A stretch of DNA of 64,000 bases from positions 6,882,001-6,946,000 of the forward strand of contig OY744462.1 in assembly GCA_963556145.1 (NCBI GenBank), in the 5' to 3' direction. Below are positions 21,813 to 33,256 of this stretch, piece after piece (position 1 is the first letter of the stretch; every line of letters starts with the position of its first letter). The notes under the pieces are model-generated. The model was not told the origin of the DNA and made no database searches. It worked only from the letters and a program-made list of their open reading frames with translations. Made by a program: the position numbers and the translations under genes. The stretch comes from Hygrocybe punicea. Taxonomy: Eukaryota; Basidiomycota; Agaricomycetes; Agaricales; Hygrophoraceae.

Positions 21813-22656
21813 AATTCTGAGTAAATTTCACTTTGAATGGTCATTTTTGTGAGTTTTCATGGGGTATGCTTATTTACAATGAGGAATCCACTCAGAATTC
21901 TGCTGAGTTTTGCAAAGCACTGGCTTTTTTTGACTTTTTTGCATTTTTCTCACTCAATTTTGTAAATAAAACAAATCTGACACTACATATGGGATTGGAT
22001 ATACAATGGGCATGCTAACCAAATTAGGCAATATTTTCCCATGCTCCATATTTGGTCGGGTAAAGTCAGATTTGAGTCTAAGTGAAGTCCAAGTGGATTC
22101 CTTGCAAAACATCGTAAATTTGTTCACTTTATTGCTGCATTTCTAGTATATTCAAATATACAACAAGATAATAAATAGCTGTTAAGGTATTTCTTCACTC
22201 CTGTCTTTTCTTTTCCTTTTCCTGCCTTACTTTGTCATCATTGTGACACACTCATGTTTCCACTCCACTAAGTTATTAGGCTTACATCTTATGAACAGCA
22301 TTGCTTTTCATATATGTTTCCTTCACCATTTCAAGGCACATAACATTTTCATTTCCTCATATGTCACCTTCCTTTCAATTCTCTTTTTTCCTATATCCAT
22401 TTCCTTGTCCATGGTACACAGGCTTTATCTCAATCTCTATTCACATATATATAGCACATAGTTTAATGCATGTACTTCAGACTCTAAAATTTGTATCACT
22501 TGATTTACTCTATTTCCACTCTCTTCCATCACTGTCTATGGAGCAGGACTATCCATATACACCTGGTGGTCCTATTATTAATGATATTTCCAAACTTGGC
22601 TAAACAATCACCAGTCCATGAGAGGCCAGATTGTTTCCACATCATTGAATCAAAGG
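21813..22656. other. AT-rich region without recognised gene
   Basis: Pyrimidine-rich and AT-rich sequence with only short, composition-driven frames (for example 22301-22603). Nothing can be supported. Confidence 0.5.
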
Positions 22657-22973
22657 TAGGCAATGGCACCGGTAATCCATGGATACAAATTTTTCAATCC
22701 ATATCCATACCCCCCAAGGGTACAGGTAAAAATCCACGGATTTTACCCATGGATCCTGGATGAAAACAAGCCAAGGATGACCTGAAATGGTTAAGAAATG
22801 GTGGAAATAGGCCCCAAACAGTGTTTTAGCTGTGTCTCAGTCAATTCTTGACCGTTTTGCTTGTTCTGGAGCTTGTTTTAAAGCTGACAGATACCAGAAT
22901 CTGTATCCGTACCCAATCCATGGTGGGTACGGATACCCACAGATGGATTTACCCATACCCATGCCATATCCTA
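22657..22973. mobile_element. Degenerate hAT-like MITE (317 bp)
   Basis: The ends TAGGCAATGGCACCGGTAAT and (as reverse complement) TAGGATATGGCATGGGTATG are imperfect inverted repeats. They are flanked by ATCAAAGG and TTCAATGG, a decayed 8-bp duplication (6 of 8 match). The interior is full of GGATACCCA/TGGGTACGG sequences like those in the MITE at 32479. Confidence 0.5.
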
Positions 22974-23354
22974 TTCAATGGCCATGAAGTAATTGGACTC
23001 TACTGGATCAACAGCTTTCTAATCTGATCATAAGGCTGAGTTTTATGAACCACTTTTTGAGCCATGGATTATCTTCTCCAAAGATGACAACTTATATCCT
23101 GGGTCTTTCACCAGAATGCATATTTGCTTGAACCCCCATTCTGACTCATATCAGTTAATATAAAGTCATATTGACCAAAGTTATCAGTCACTCCAATCCA
23201 GTCAATCCTCTCTGTCTATTTCAATATCTGCCTCTTCTTCTTCTTCATTATCATCAAAGTCTATTCCCTCATCTGTTTTTCCTTTTACTTTTCTATTATA
23301 TTTTGACTATGCATGAAAGGCATAGTATGCAAAAACCAGTTGAAATTATTATTA
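22974..23354. other. Spacer before the Tc1/mariner-like element
   Basis: AT-rich with a CTT-rich run (23225-23300). It ends in an ATT triplet run that supplies the TA target at 23353-23354. No gene is seen. Confidence 0.5.
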
Positions 23355-23970
23355 TTATTGCCGTTTTCAGAAAGGTTGTCACATCACACGTAACACGCGA
23401 CTTTTGTCACTCTGGCACACGAAACATCGGTGAGCTGTTTCTCATCCAATTCTCAACATTTCCGTCTAATTCTTTCTGTTCTGTCATCCCCTCATCCCTC
23501 TCCAGGTGCACAACCAACTTTCAGGCCCCATTTCTCAAGTATGGGCACGATCAAAATTTGGGCCTTGTCACCCTCTCGGAGAACATTTCTGGTGCATCGC
23601 AGGGAGATACCAAGCTGGAATTGGGCCGAAATAACCCAGGTATGTCCTCCCCAGATGCCCATGTAGTTTTTGTGCTGAATCACTTGAATTTTCACCGTAG
23701 GAAAACCCAGATGTCACCCAACGCCGCCCTGACGCTGTGAGCGTATCTGCATTACCTAGTGGAGAGATGTTGTCCAGGAACTATATGGAACCTTTCATGG
23801 TATGTCTACCCCAGGTGCATGCGTCGCCATAAGCTGACCACACTCAGTACTCGGCTTTACAGGCGGCTTGGAACCTCTGTACTATACTATCCACCTCCAG
23901 CCATTTTTCTCGACATCTATCTGTTCTGTTTTTGCACGGCTGGTCTATCCTTCGTATATGAGACATGTAC
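23355..23970 (+). repeat. Left terminal inverted repeat of the Tc1/mariner-like element
   Basis: Matches 29652-30268 as reverse complement. Similarity is very high from the outer end and decays over the last 50 bp. It contains an open frame (23171-23740 region) repeated in the other arm; I do not call it a gene. Confidence 0.85.
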
Positions 23971-24070
23971 TGTACTTATATAAATATATTTGTTGCTTGA
24001 GAGCCAAATCAAATCGTGTGTTACCGCGGAAACGGCCGAAGATCATCCTTCATCCTTCATCGCGACTTGC

Positions 24071-25724
24071 ATGGGGAACGCTCGACAAAAACAAAGCCGA
24101 GGTCCCAAAGCACACCGGGCAGCTCCTGTCCCTAAGGACCTGCCGGTTGAGGCTGGCAAAAGCCCTACGCCCCCTCGTCCTCGAACACGTCCCAAACCAA
24201 CGCCAGCCTACAAAGTGCGCGACAACAACAGACTAGACGACTCGGAGCCGGATGTCGAAGTGCTAGATCGCGACGAGGTATACAATCCACCTCCTGGCTC
24301 CGACAACGAGCGAGACGCCGACGATGTCAACATCCTTGTCAAAAAGCTTCTTGGGCCAGCTGGGGCTGCGGACGCAAAACGCAATGAAGAATTTGACGTC
24401 GTCAAAGGCTTCAGCTCGGATTCTGATGCTGATCCCGAACCCGATGGTTTTCTGGTTTTTTATTCACATATTTCCTACGCTTACGCTAATTTACAGAAGT
24501 TCTCTGCCTCGAATTCAATATCCCTATCGGGACCGCATCCGACGTACAAAATTTTTCATCCGACATCACTTGGAGTATGTTTTGTAGCGAGGTTGCCGAT
24601 GTGATGGATATTCGGCGTTCCGAACTCGAGGTGGCCTATAAGTTTAGCACATGGACTGCCAAGGCGCGACCTCTCCTACTCACCAAAGCAACTCAACTTG
24701 CTGCGTTATTCGATGCCGCACAGACAGAGTTGAATCAGATGGCTAAGGCTAAAGGTAAAAAGAAGGCATTTCAGGTTATTCTCGTCGATCAACGCGAAAC
24801 GTCTTGCAAGGGTGGAAAGAGACGGGCAGACGATAAGAAGGACAAGGTAAATTTTCAATTGATAATACTATGTACTGGACTGACTACATGCTTGGACAAG
24901 GTGAAGGCCAAGAGGAAGAAACGAGCGGACACAGATGAGGAGAGTGGGAACGACACCGAATCGGGGAAGAAAACGTCGAAGACATCCGCCGATTACATTG
25001 CCGAGATTACGGAGAACCTCAAATGTCCTCTTCACGACGGCAAACCCTGTGTCAAATATCCGGAGGGCCATCACTACACCTTACAAATAACTGATCTAAG
25101 TCTCTGGGGCATGCTTCTCGTGAGTCCCCCATTTATTTATTGCTTAACGAGACTCATTGTAGTCCACGTCAGGCAAACGGCTCGTATGATTCGACCATCT
25201 CGCCACCTGTCCAGTTGAAGCTTGGCAATGCTTCCTCTCGCCGGCACGTAAATGCGAAACCCGCTCAAGTTGCTGCTACAAGCGGTGCGGCTCAACCGAT
25301 CATCATTCAGATGCCACCTCCATATGGTGGATCGAGGCACCACTATTCCCCGTACACCCCTCCATCGGCCGTACCCAAAAAATCATCTCGCTCCCGACGT
25401 GATGGGCCGCACATCCCCAGCTCAGACAGCATAGATTTCGATGACATCCCCAATGTCTTCCCAGCCATCCCCACTTGGCTTGCTGCACTCGACTCCAGTG
25501 CTCGGGGCGTCGATGGAGATAATTTTTCCCAGTATACTGATGCCATCCGGGCGAATGGGTTCAGGCGCATCCACGAGCTTGCCGGTGAAGGTCTTGCTAA
25601 TGAGACTATCACCCATTTCTCGACCGTTTGCAATATCCCAATTGGAATCGCGAAACGAATTCTCAAGTTTGCGCAGAAGGACACGGATCGTATCAAGAAA
25701 GCTGAGAGGGCCAACAGGAAATAA
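24071..25724 (+). CDS. Cargo gene of the Tc1/mariner-like element, unknown function, SAM-like C-terminus
   Basis: Four exons, 24071-24446, 24497-24846, 24901-25119 and 25173-25724, join in frame to 498 residues. Introns are 50, 54 and 53 bp with GT...AG ends. The N-terminus is basic and Pro-rich (MGNARQKQSRGPKAHRAAPV), followed by an acidic stretch (about residues 55-125). The middle holds a folded region (SDITWSMFCSEVADVMDIRR, AYKFSTWTAKARPLLLTKAT), a Lys-rich linker and a small Cys/His cluster (LKCPLHDGKPCVKYPEGHHY). The last 70 residues (FSQYTDAIRANGFRRIHELA, then a GIAKRILKFAQ block) resemble a SAM-type helical bundle. Similar proteins recur in agaricomycetes, as I recall, without known function. 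Position inside the inverted repeats suggests an accessory or regulatory role for the element; this is inference. Confidence 0.75.
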
Positions 25725-25869
25725 TGGGCAGTAGTGAAACATTTTCTTTCTAGTATGTGTGTAGATAGTCCTACAATGTCTTCAACAGACTTGTAGTTAT
25801 CAATATAGTGTTGCTGTTTGGTTTCTCAGAATGCAGAAAGTTGGGATCATTGAAAATTAAATATATCTT

Positions 25870-26090
25870 GGCAATCATGGGGCAGCTTGCCTTATGTATG
25901 GTGAGGATGGAATGGATGGAGTGTTCATAGAGCATAAATATGTTAAGACCTATGGATTATTGGACAAACAATTTGAACACAACTACTGTGTTGATGTCAC
26001 TGACCTGGGTGGGGAATTCTTACCTGGAGCCTTACAAGTTGGCATCAATGATGGGTCCCTTGAATTACAAAGTACCTGGAATAATACATC
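25870..26090 (+). pseudogene. RPB1: Captured fragment of RNA polymerase II largest subunit
   Basis: About 73 codons match the RPB1 region around the YGEDGMD motif: GNHGAACLMYGEDGMDGVFI, then QFEHNYCVDVTDLGG and LPGALQVGI. In RPB1 this segment lies in the middle of a protein of over 1,700 residues. Neither upstream nor downstream RPB1 sequence is present, so it is a captured piece. It lies 146 bp downstream of the cargo gene on the same strand, inside the Tc1/mariner-like element. Confidence 0.7.
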
Positions 26091-26867
26091 CAGCTCTAGT
26101 ATTACCACAGCTAAGGCAAGTAGCCAGTAGCCTAGCCAGTTTTAGCTTAGCCGAGGTCTGGCTAAGCTAAGGCTGATGACCAGCTACCAGCTACAGCTAC
26201 CTCAAGTTATTAGCTATTGGCCATTTGTGTTTGTGACGTGATGAGGGGTCCGTGCGTGAGATGTTGGGCCATGATCACCCACGACCTCACTGTAACTGAA
26301 TGGTGATCTTAGTCAAGTCTGGCTGACTGAGTAGAGGGAAAGCAGGTATTACAACAAAAACCAATTGAGGAACATTCACACCACTGCAGGTGCATTGCTA
26401 GTGGTGTAGATCTTGCCATCCTGGCAATGAGTGATACAGGAAGTTTGGAGGGGTGAACCACCATCTCGATCAAGGTCAGCAGCAGGATTGGGTGTTCCTC
26501 TGTGATTTTTTTGCCTATCACCTTGTCTCAATTCCTTTATGTAAGAGCAGGATTAAAATAGGTGATAAATGAAGGACACATAGAAATGGACCAAGGGGCT
26601 GGGGTTTCATGATTGGTGACTACAGCAGCAGGGGGTGGTACAACATGAATGATGGGAGACTGAGTTGCACTGAGATGAGCAGGGTGGATGAAATTTCAAT
26701 GTAGATGGGACAGTGTGTGTCGGTTGAATATGAAAATTGGTAAGGCCACAAGTCATAAGCAGAGGCAATTAGCTGACTGCGAAGTGAAGAGAGGAAGACC
26801 AGGCAAAACATAAAATGATGCAAGGTGGAAAAGTAGCTGGGCCAATGGAAGAGACCAAAGATATCAT
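26091..26867. other. Unassigned interior of the Tc1/mariner-like element
   Basis: No gene is supported. At 26100-26215 there is a small imperfect inverted repeat of TTAGCTTAGCC/GGCTAAGCTAA type that may be a MITE relic. Confidence 0.45.
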
Positions 26868-28100
26868 CGTGGACCATTACTTGACTCAAAGGAAGCAATA
26901 CTAACTCCCATTGATGAGCTGGTTGTTGTACTGTTGGTTGGCCTTGGTGCCAACTCCATTCCTACGACTGGCAGTGATGCCCTTTGACGATCCTGTATTG
27001 TGATCATAGACCATTACTTGGCTCAACGCAGGCAATACTAACCCCCATTGATGAGCTGGTTGTTGTACTGTTGGTAGGCCTTGGTGCCAACTCCTTTCCT
27101 ACGACTGGCAGTGATACTCTTTGACGATCCTGTATTGCGATCGTAGACCATTACTTGACTCAATGCAGGCAATACTAACCCCCATTGATGAGCTGGTTGT
27201 TGTACTGTTGGTAGGCCTTGGTGCCAACTCCTTTCCTTTGACTGGCAGTGATGCCCTTTGACGATCCTGTATTGCGATCGTAGACCATTACTTGACTCAA
27301 CGCAGGCAATACTAACCCCCATTGATGAGCTGGTTGTTGTACTGTTGGTAGGCCTTGGTGCCAACTCCTTTCCTATGACTGGCAGTGATATTCTTTGATG
27401 ATCCTGTATTGTGATCGTTGACCATTACTTGACTCAACGCAGGCAATACTAACTCCTATTGATGAGCTGGTTGTTGTACTGTTGGTAGGCCTTGTTGCCA
27501 ACTCCTTTTCTCTGAACGGCAATGATGCCCATTGACCATCCTGCTCTGCCATCGTCGACCATTACTTGACTCAAAGCAGGCAATACTAACTCCCATTGTT
27601 GAGCTGGTTGTTGTATTGCTGGTAGGCCTTGGTGCCAACTCCTTCTCTATGAACAGCAGTGATGCCCTTTGAACATCCTGTGTTGCCATCATAGACCATT
27701 AGGGGGTTTCACGCATCCCCAACTCGACCCCAACTCAAGCCTCAACTTTGCCTCAACTTTGCCCCAACTCGCTGAGTTGCGGAGTCTCGTTTAGGCAATT
27801 CTGGTCGAGTTGTGGCTGAAGTTGGGACACATGAAGTTGGGGATTGAAATCGTGCTCCCGAGTACAACTTCGTTTCAAACTTCGTGCCCCAACTTGTGCC
27901 CCAACTTGACAAAAAATTGCCCAAAAAGGACCTCAAGTCGGGTTTGAAGTCGGACCGAAGTTGGGGCCGAGTTGGGGATGTGTGAAACCCCCTATTACTT
28001 CACTCAAAGCAGGGAATACTAACTCCCATTGATGAGCTGGTTGTTGTATTGCTGGTAGGCCTTGGTGCCAACTCATTTTCCCTGAAAAAGAATGGCAGTG
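26868..28100. repeat. 137-bp tandem array, seven copies, one split by a MITE
   Basis: The marker GATGAGCTGGTTGTTGTA starts at about 26913, 27050, 27187, 27324, 27461, 27598 and 28031. The spacing is 137 bp six times once the 296 bp added by the MITE at 27701-27993 and its target copy are removed. Units differ by a few per cent, and the middle copies are most alike. Confidence 0.9.
27701..27993. mobile_element. 293-bp MITE inside the tandem array
   Basis: Terminal inverted repeats AGGGGGTTTCACGCATCCCC and (as reverse complement) AGGGGGTTTCACACATCCCC are flanked by ATT on both sides. Neighbouring array units supply the empty site GACCATTACTTGAC. The 3-bp (possibly 4-bp ATTA) duplication suggests a PIF/Harbinger-like origin. 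The interior is rich in CCCCAACTC/GAGTTGGGG. Confidence 0.75.
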
Positions 28101-28356
28101 ATGCCCTTTGATACTTGTGCCTGGCTCCTCCCCTTAACAAGCAAACTAGGGTCCAGCTCCACAGGCCATATTCAATAATCCTTATCAATGTACAATTTTA
28201 CCCAAACAAAACAAGGATTTTCTGATGAAGGTCTCAACCCTCCACAAAGGTTACAAAGCAATGAAGTCCCTCAACAGATGTCAAAGAAAAGACATTGATA
28301 ATTGCACAATTACACAGTACAACAAAATATTCCTCCATCAGTCTTGCCAGATGTAG

Positions 28357-29547
28357 CTACAAATATCCACAGTGATGATAGAAAGCCTCCGCATCGTCTG
28401 CTGTCACTGTGTGCACCGATTCCCACAGTTGGCAAAAGACCTCAGCCTGCTGGTCAGGTGTTTCCATCACTGCACGCACTATGTTGCCCTTCCGCCTGAT
28501 GTTGGACTTGATTGCCGAGAACGCCAGTTCAATCGGGTTGAAATCCGGTGAGTATGGGGGGAGAAATTCGATTCGCATACCCCTATAATCCAATGAGTAC
28601 CTGCAAGGAAGCAGGATCAATGACATACCTTTCCTCGATCATTTCGGCAATTAGATTGGACTTGTGGATGCGGCAGTTATCCATTACAATGATGGAGTTG
28701 ACCTCAGGAAAAGGATTCATCCGCTCAAGCAGCTCTTCGATGAATTCGGCGAAGCGAGACGTGTTGAATGACCCTTCGACAATCTTCACGGTCAATATCC
28801 CATCGAGGGAAATGGCAGGAAGTATGGAATATCTTGAATCACTGGTATCAGCTACTGATCTCGAATAGATAAAGAAACAAAATACCGTTTGCCCCGAATG
28901 AAAAAGGCTTTTCTGACAGCACGCTGGCCCCGAATCGCCCAAGCGCGGCCCCGGTACGTTGTGCGCCGATCACAGGCACTCTCGTCTACAAATACTAGCT
29001 GCTCAGCTTGATACTGAAGGCCAACCCTTTGTATATATTCGGCACGCAGCAGAGCGCTCCTCTCAATAGCTACCTTCGTCAGCTGTGTAGAATTATCAAA
29101 ATCGTCAGTTAGAATAGCTAAAAACAAAGGAAACTGACCTTTTTCATAGTATGCCCACTACGGTGCAAGGCTCTCCATATCGTGGATAAGGATACTGATT
29201 TCTGGGTGCTCAGCTGAAGCTGGTCGCGAAGTTCTTCGAGGTACGCGTCACAGTTATCATTGATACAACCTTGGAGGAACTGATGGGAATTTTGGTCAAT
29301 ACATCAACGATCTCAAGCAATGACATACTGAAACCTCCTCAGAGGTCAAATGACGACGCCTTCCAATCAGCCGCTGGTCCACCAATGGCTTAGAAACTTG
29401 GCCAGTTGAGCGATGTTGAGCCAGAATCCTGAGGACTTGTCGTCGGCTTATGCCAGTGTAAGCGGCGATTTTGTCGAGATCTTCACAGGGTGCCATCCGA
29501 ACAATTGCCCAGCATAGGTCTTCAGAGATTCGTTTGCCTCGTGGCAT
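28357..29547 (-). CDS. Tc1/mariner-IS630-type DD34E transposase
   Basis: Five exons on the minus strand: 29547-29329, 29279-29139, 29082-28886, 28841-28629 and 28582-28357. They join in frame to 331 residues with four 44-56 bp introns. The N-terminus has helix-turn-helix segments (DLDKIAAYTGISRRQVLRIL). The catalytic triad is Asp in LVFVDESACDRR, Asp in SIIVMDNCRIHKS, and Glu in PYSPDFNPIELAFS. Thirty-four residues separate the last two once the 46-bp intron is removed, giving DD34E. The length is typical of the family. It would excise and insert the element at TA. All active-site residues are present and there is no stop. Confidence 0.88.
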
Positions 29548-29651
29548 AGTGATTCGGAGTCGTTTCAGAAGATCAACGTTGGCTTTGGATACCTAATGTG
29601 GCAGTGTCAAGTTCAACAGCGAAAGGATCATTATTCAGGTAAAAACTACAT

Positions 29652-30268
29652 CATACAGGTCTCGTATACAAATAATAGACTAGCCGTGCACAAACCGAAC
29701 AGATAGATGTCGAGAAAAATGGCCAGAGGTGGATAGTGTAGTACAGAGGTTCCAAGCCGCCTGTAAAGCCGAGTACTGAGTGTGGTCAGCTTATGGCGAC
29801 GCATGCACCTGGGGTAGACATACCATGAAAGGTTCCATATAGTTCCTGGACAACATCTCTCCACTAGGTAATGCAGATACGCTCACAGCGTCAGGGCGGC
29901 GTTGGGTGACATCTGGGTTTTCCTACGGTGAAAATTCAAGTGATTCAGCACAAAAACTACATGGGCATCTGGGGAGGACATACCTGGGTTATTTCGGCCC
30001 AATTCCAGCTTGGTATCTCCCCACGATGCACCAGAAATGTTCTCCGAGAGGGTGACAAGGCCCAAATTTTGATCGTGCCCATACTTGAGAAATGGGGCCT
30101 GAAAGTTGGTTGTGCACCTGGAGAGGGATGAGGGGATGACAGAACAGAAAGAATTAGACGGAAATGTTGAGAATTGGATGAGAAACAGCTCACCGATGTT
30201 TCGTGTGCCAGAGTGACAAAAGTCGCGTGTTACGCGTGATGTGACAACCTTTCTGAAAACGGCAATAA
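29652..30268 (-). repeat. Right terminal inverted repeat of the Tc1/mariner-like element
   Basis: The partner of 23355-23970. Scattered single differences (for example ATCGTGGGG against ATCGCAGGG) show the arms are distinct loci rather than a copied assembly piece. Confidence 0.85.
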
Positions 30269-30331
30269 TAGTCATTCTGTTGAGAATTGACTCAAAGCTA
30301 CACAACTGAGTATTCCACTGCTCATATGCAT

Positions 30332-31206
30332 TGTAGAGACCCGACATCTCCCTGAGTCCATATTGTCGATATCTCACGAATCCGGACAAACCCGACACCT
30401 CCAAACGACTCCCATTCCAACCCGACGTAACCCGACATGACATGACCCGATGTGACCTGATGTGACCTGACATATGCCGCTTTGTCATGGCCGCTTTTGG
30501 ACCAAATCCAGCAGCCTCATAAGCCCTGGAGTTCCAATTATAGGAGATGGATCTGATAGGACTTGATTTCTGACTTCAGACTTACCTTATTTATGCATCC
30601 CCTCGTCCTTTCGGAGATATGTAGGACATTTTAGATCTTTTCCTTGGATATTCGTTTTCCCTTCTATTTCCCTGTCTATGTCGCTTTGCAACCCCCCTTT
30701 CCACATCCCCATTCCAGCTTCTCTTTGTAGTTTCCATCAGCCGAAGTAGACAAGTCTGAAAGTAGACTACTCACTCATGTACTATAAAAACGGTCCCTGA
30801 CGACTGTACAAAGAGAGATACCCTTAGTCCCCATTTTCCTACAGTCAGAATCTTCTTTAATCCCTTCAAATGCTCGTCCACCTAGATCCTTAACTTTTTA
30901 TAGTTCACTTCATTGTCTTTATTGTTGTTTCATTACTCATTCACCGTTTCCGACCCAACCCAACCTGACCCGCCGTACCCGACATCGTCAGCATCATCGG
31001 GTTCATCGTTATTTATCCATTTTCAGTCTGTTCATTGCCAGATTCATTGTTATTTGTCCAGTTTTACATGGTGGCTTGATATTTTACTTCCATTTCCATT
31101 TTTACTACTATTATTCCCGACACTGATTATCCACAGTCACTTTCATGCTGACACCCTAGGTTAGGATCACTTTATCTTCCAAAGCCACCCTGAACCCGCA
31201 TCTACA
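30332..31206 (+). mobile_element. Solo LTR, family L1, copy 2
   Basis: This 875-bp copy starts TGTAGAGACCCGACATCTCC and ends GCATCTACA. It has a TATA-like ACTATAAAAACGG at about 30780 and a run of GTGACCTGA-type decamers near 30430-30475. It begins 62 bp beyond the Tc1/mariner-like element. No matching flanking duplication is seen. Confidence 0.65.
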
Positions 31207-32320
31207 GTGTTCAGAGTCATACATTGGAGTTGGAAATGGATACTTTCCACAAGAAGATCACTTCTTCAAGTGCTCAAAGCACACTCACAATGCTCCTTAA
31301 GTTCCATTTCTGTTTCTACAAGAGGTGCTGGATTATGCCATTTTGGCACCAGAGTCTTTAATGTAGTGGTAAGAGTCCACTCCACAAAATGTGTACAATG
31401 GTTAGAACCACATGATCCAACTTGACAGCAAGTTGAATCCAATTGATCAATAAGTTTGGATCAATAGAGATGTAGTAGGAGTCCACCATCTCCACAATAT
31501 CCATTTTAGTTCACCTAAAATGTACCAAGCCCAGATGAAGTCCATCTTCAGTTTACCTTCAGTCCTTTTCAAAATTTGGCTAGTCCACATGTACAAGATG
31601 AACACAAGATGGATTCTGTAAGGATGAACTGATGAAAGGCCCAGAGTCAAGTTGTAATTATATTGGAACAATGCCAAAAATTTCAAACCACCATGTTCAC
31701 TGGCTATTCTGCTTTTTTCTCATTCAATTGTGTCTTTGGTTTAGAAGTCACAAGGGCATGTTATCTGTTTTATAATATTTTCATGCTCTATATTTGCCAC
31801 TCATTCTAGTACAATTCAGGTACAGTATTCAATGGCTCCTTTGAACACAAAAAATTAACCTAAAATGCCACAAGTAGCCAATTATCCTGAACAAAATCTG
31901 CAGACCAGAGGTTGCTCATATATTTAAAGATGTCTCATCCCAATTTTCAAAGAAATCTGTTAATATTTGAATGTTTTACAATCAAAACATTAGTGTTTAA
32001 GGAGTGATCAGATTTCTCTCTGCTTTGAGAATATTCAGTTTCTAATTTTATTGGTGGTTCTGAATAAAAATCAATGTCCAGATAGGTTCAGATGATGCAC
32101 TGAAGGAATTAGAACCCTTTTTAGCAGTAGAAATCAGTACAGAATCAATTCTATTAGGGTGTTCAAAGGATTGGTAGTGTTCAAAGGAGCCATTGAACAC
32201 TGTAAAGTCCTGAACAGGATTGAAGGTCAGTTCTTACCTTTTCACTCCACAGACACAGTTGCCATATAATAGCTAGTTTGTTTTAAATATTAAATAATAA
32301 CTTTAAATCAAAGAATTCTT
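31207..32320. other. AT-rich region without recognised gene
   Basis: Only short frames occur. Part of it (around 31690-31800) faintly resembles 21880-22060, so it is probably old repeat DNA. Confidence 0.5.
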
Positions 32321-32831
32321 AATATTTCACAAATTACAGCCGTTTTTAATGATCTTGGCACTTTTTGAAAAATTTTGATTAAAAGAAACAATATGGACTT
32401 AGTGAAATTTTCTGTGCTCTATCTTGTATCTCATTACTGCATGGATTAACATAGTTATAGAGGGAAAGTTGTACTGTTTAAGGTTGACCACGGGTATGGG
32501 TCAACCCGCGGTATTTCCAAAACGGGTTGCGTGGGTACGGGTACGGTTGCCAAATACAGCACCCGTGACCAAACCGTGACCCGTACCCGCGGTTTCACGG
32601 TTTTCAATGGGTTAGCAACAACGATAGGGCCATACGCCCTCAGGTATGTTTCTTTCATCATTTAACACTATTCTAATCCTTTTTTTCAGGTAACAACAAC
32701 ACTGACTCGAGCACGACATGTCACCGCACCACGAGAGGCCATCTCGGCCCCACTCGTTGACATCCCGGCCCTCTCGTTAACACCCTGACGACAACAACAA
32801 CCACAACACAATGGGAAGGCAGGAAAGAAGC

Positions 32832-32865
32832 CAGCCAGAGAGGTGGTGTACCCACCCTCTGGCTG
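32832..32865 (+). repeat. Hairpin B, copy 3
   Basis: Stem CAGCCAGAGAGGTGG against CCACCCTCTGGCTG, loop TGTAC, followed on the plus strand by donor-like CAG/GTACGT. The stem sequence differs from the other copies, yet pairing and the GGTGG-N5-CCACC core are kept. Confidence 0.75.
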
Positions 32866-33256
32866 TCAGGTACGTCTCAGTGTCTTTTGTCATTATATCA
32901 TTGCTGATGCCATTCTTTTTAGTTTCATTATTTTCTTTTGTAAACTACGACAACAACACGACAACAACAACAACAACGCCCTCACCGCGTCTTGGCACCC
33001 CATCATCAACATCTCCTACCCCCTCGCCCCTTCGTCAACATCTCGGCCTCTCGGTCTCCCACCGACCCCCTCGTCAACGTCTCCCACTCTCGCGTCAATA
33101 ACTTGGCACCCTTCGGCAATGTCTCCCACCTCTCGTTAATGCCCCGGCTCTCACTAACAACGACACGCGCCGAAGACGTGACGACGACGCGACAGGATGC
33201 GTACAACACGACCAACCTGTGTTTGAGACACAGGTTGGTCGTATTTGCGGTCACTC

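Larger units (their letters stand above)
23355..30268. mobile_element. Two-gene Tc1/mariner-like element with about 616-bp terminal inverted repeats
   Basis: The outer ends are TTATTGCCGTTTTCAGAAAG and its reverse complement, each flanked by TA (23353-23354 and 30269-30270), as expected for Tc1/mariner insertion. The inverted repeats run 23355 to about 23970 and about 29652 to 30268 and are nearly identical. Between them are a plus-strand gene of unknown function (24071-25724), an RPB1 fragment, a 137-bp tandem array with a MITE in it, and a minus-strand DD34E transposase (28357-29547). Both genes keep all splice phases and have no stops. Tc1/mariner elements are normally 1-3 kb with short repeats and one gene, so size, repeat length and cargo are unusual. 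Confidence 0.8.

Noticed and set aside
23171..23740. 189-codon frame in the left terminal repeat as a gene
   Set aside because: The frame also occurs in the right repeat, starts outside the element and has no recognisable domain. It may be chance or a transcript leader, so it is not called.
28357..29547. Bacterial IS630 contamination
   Set aside because: Four short introns with GT...AG ends interrupt the gene, so it is eukaryotic.
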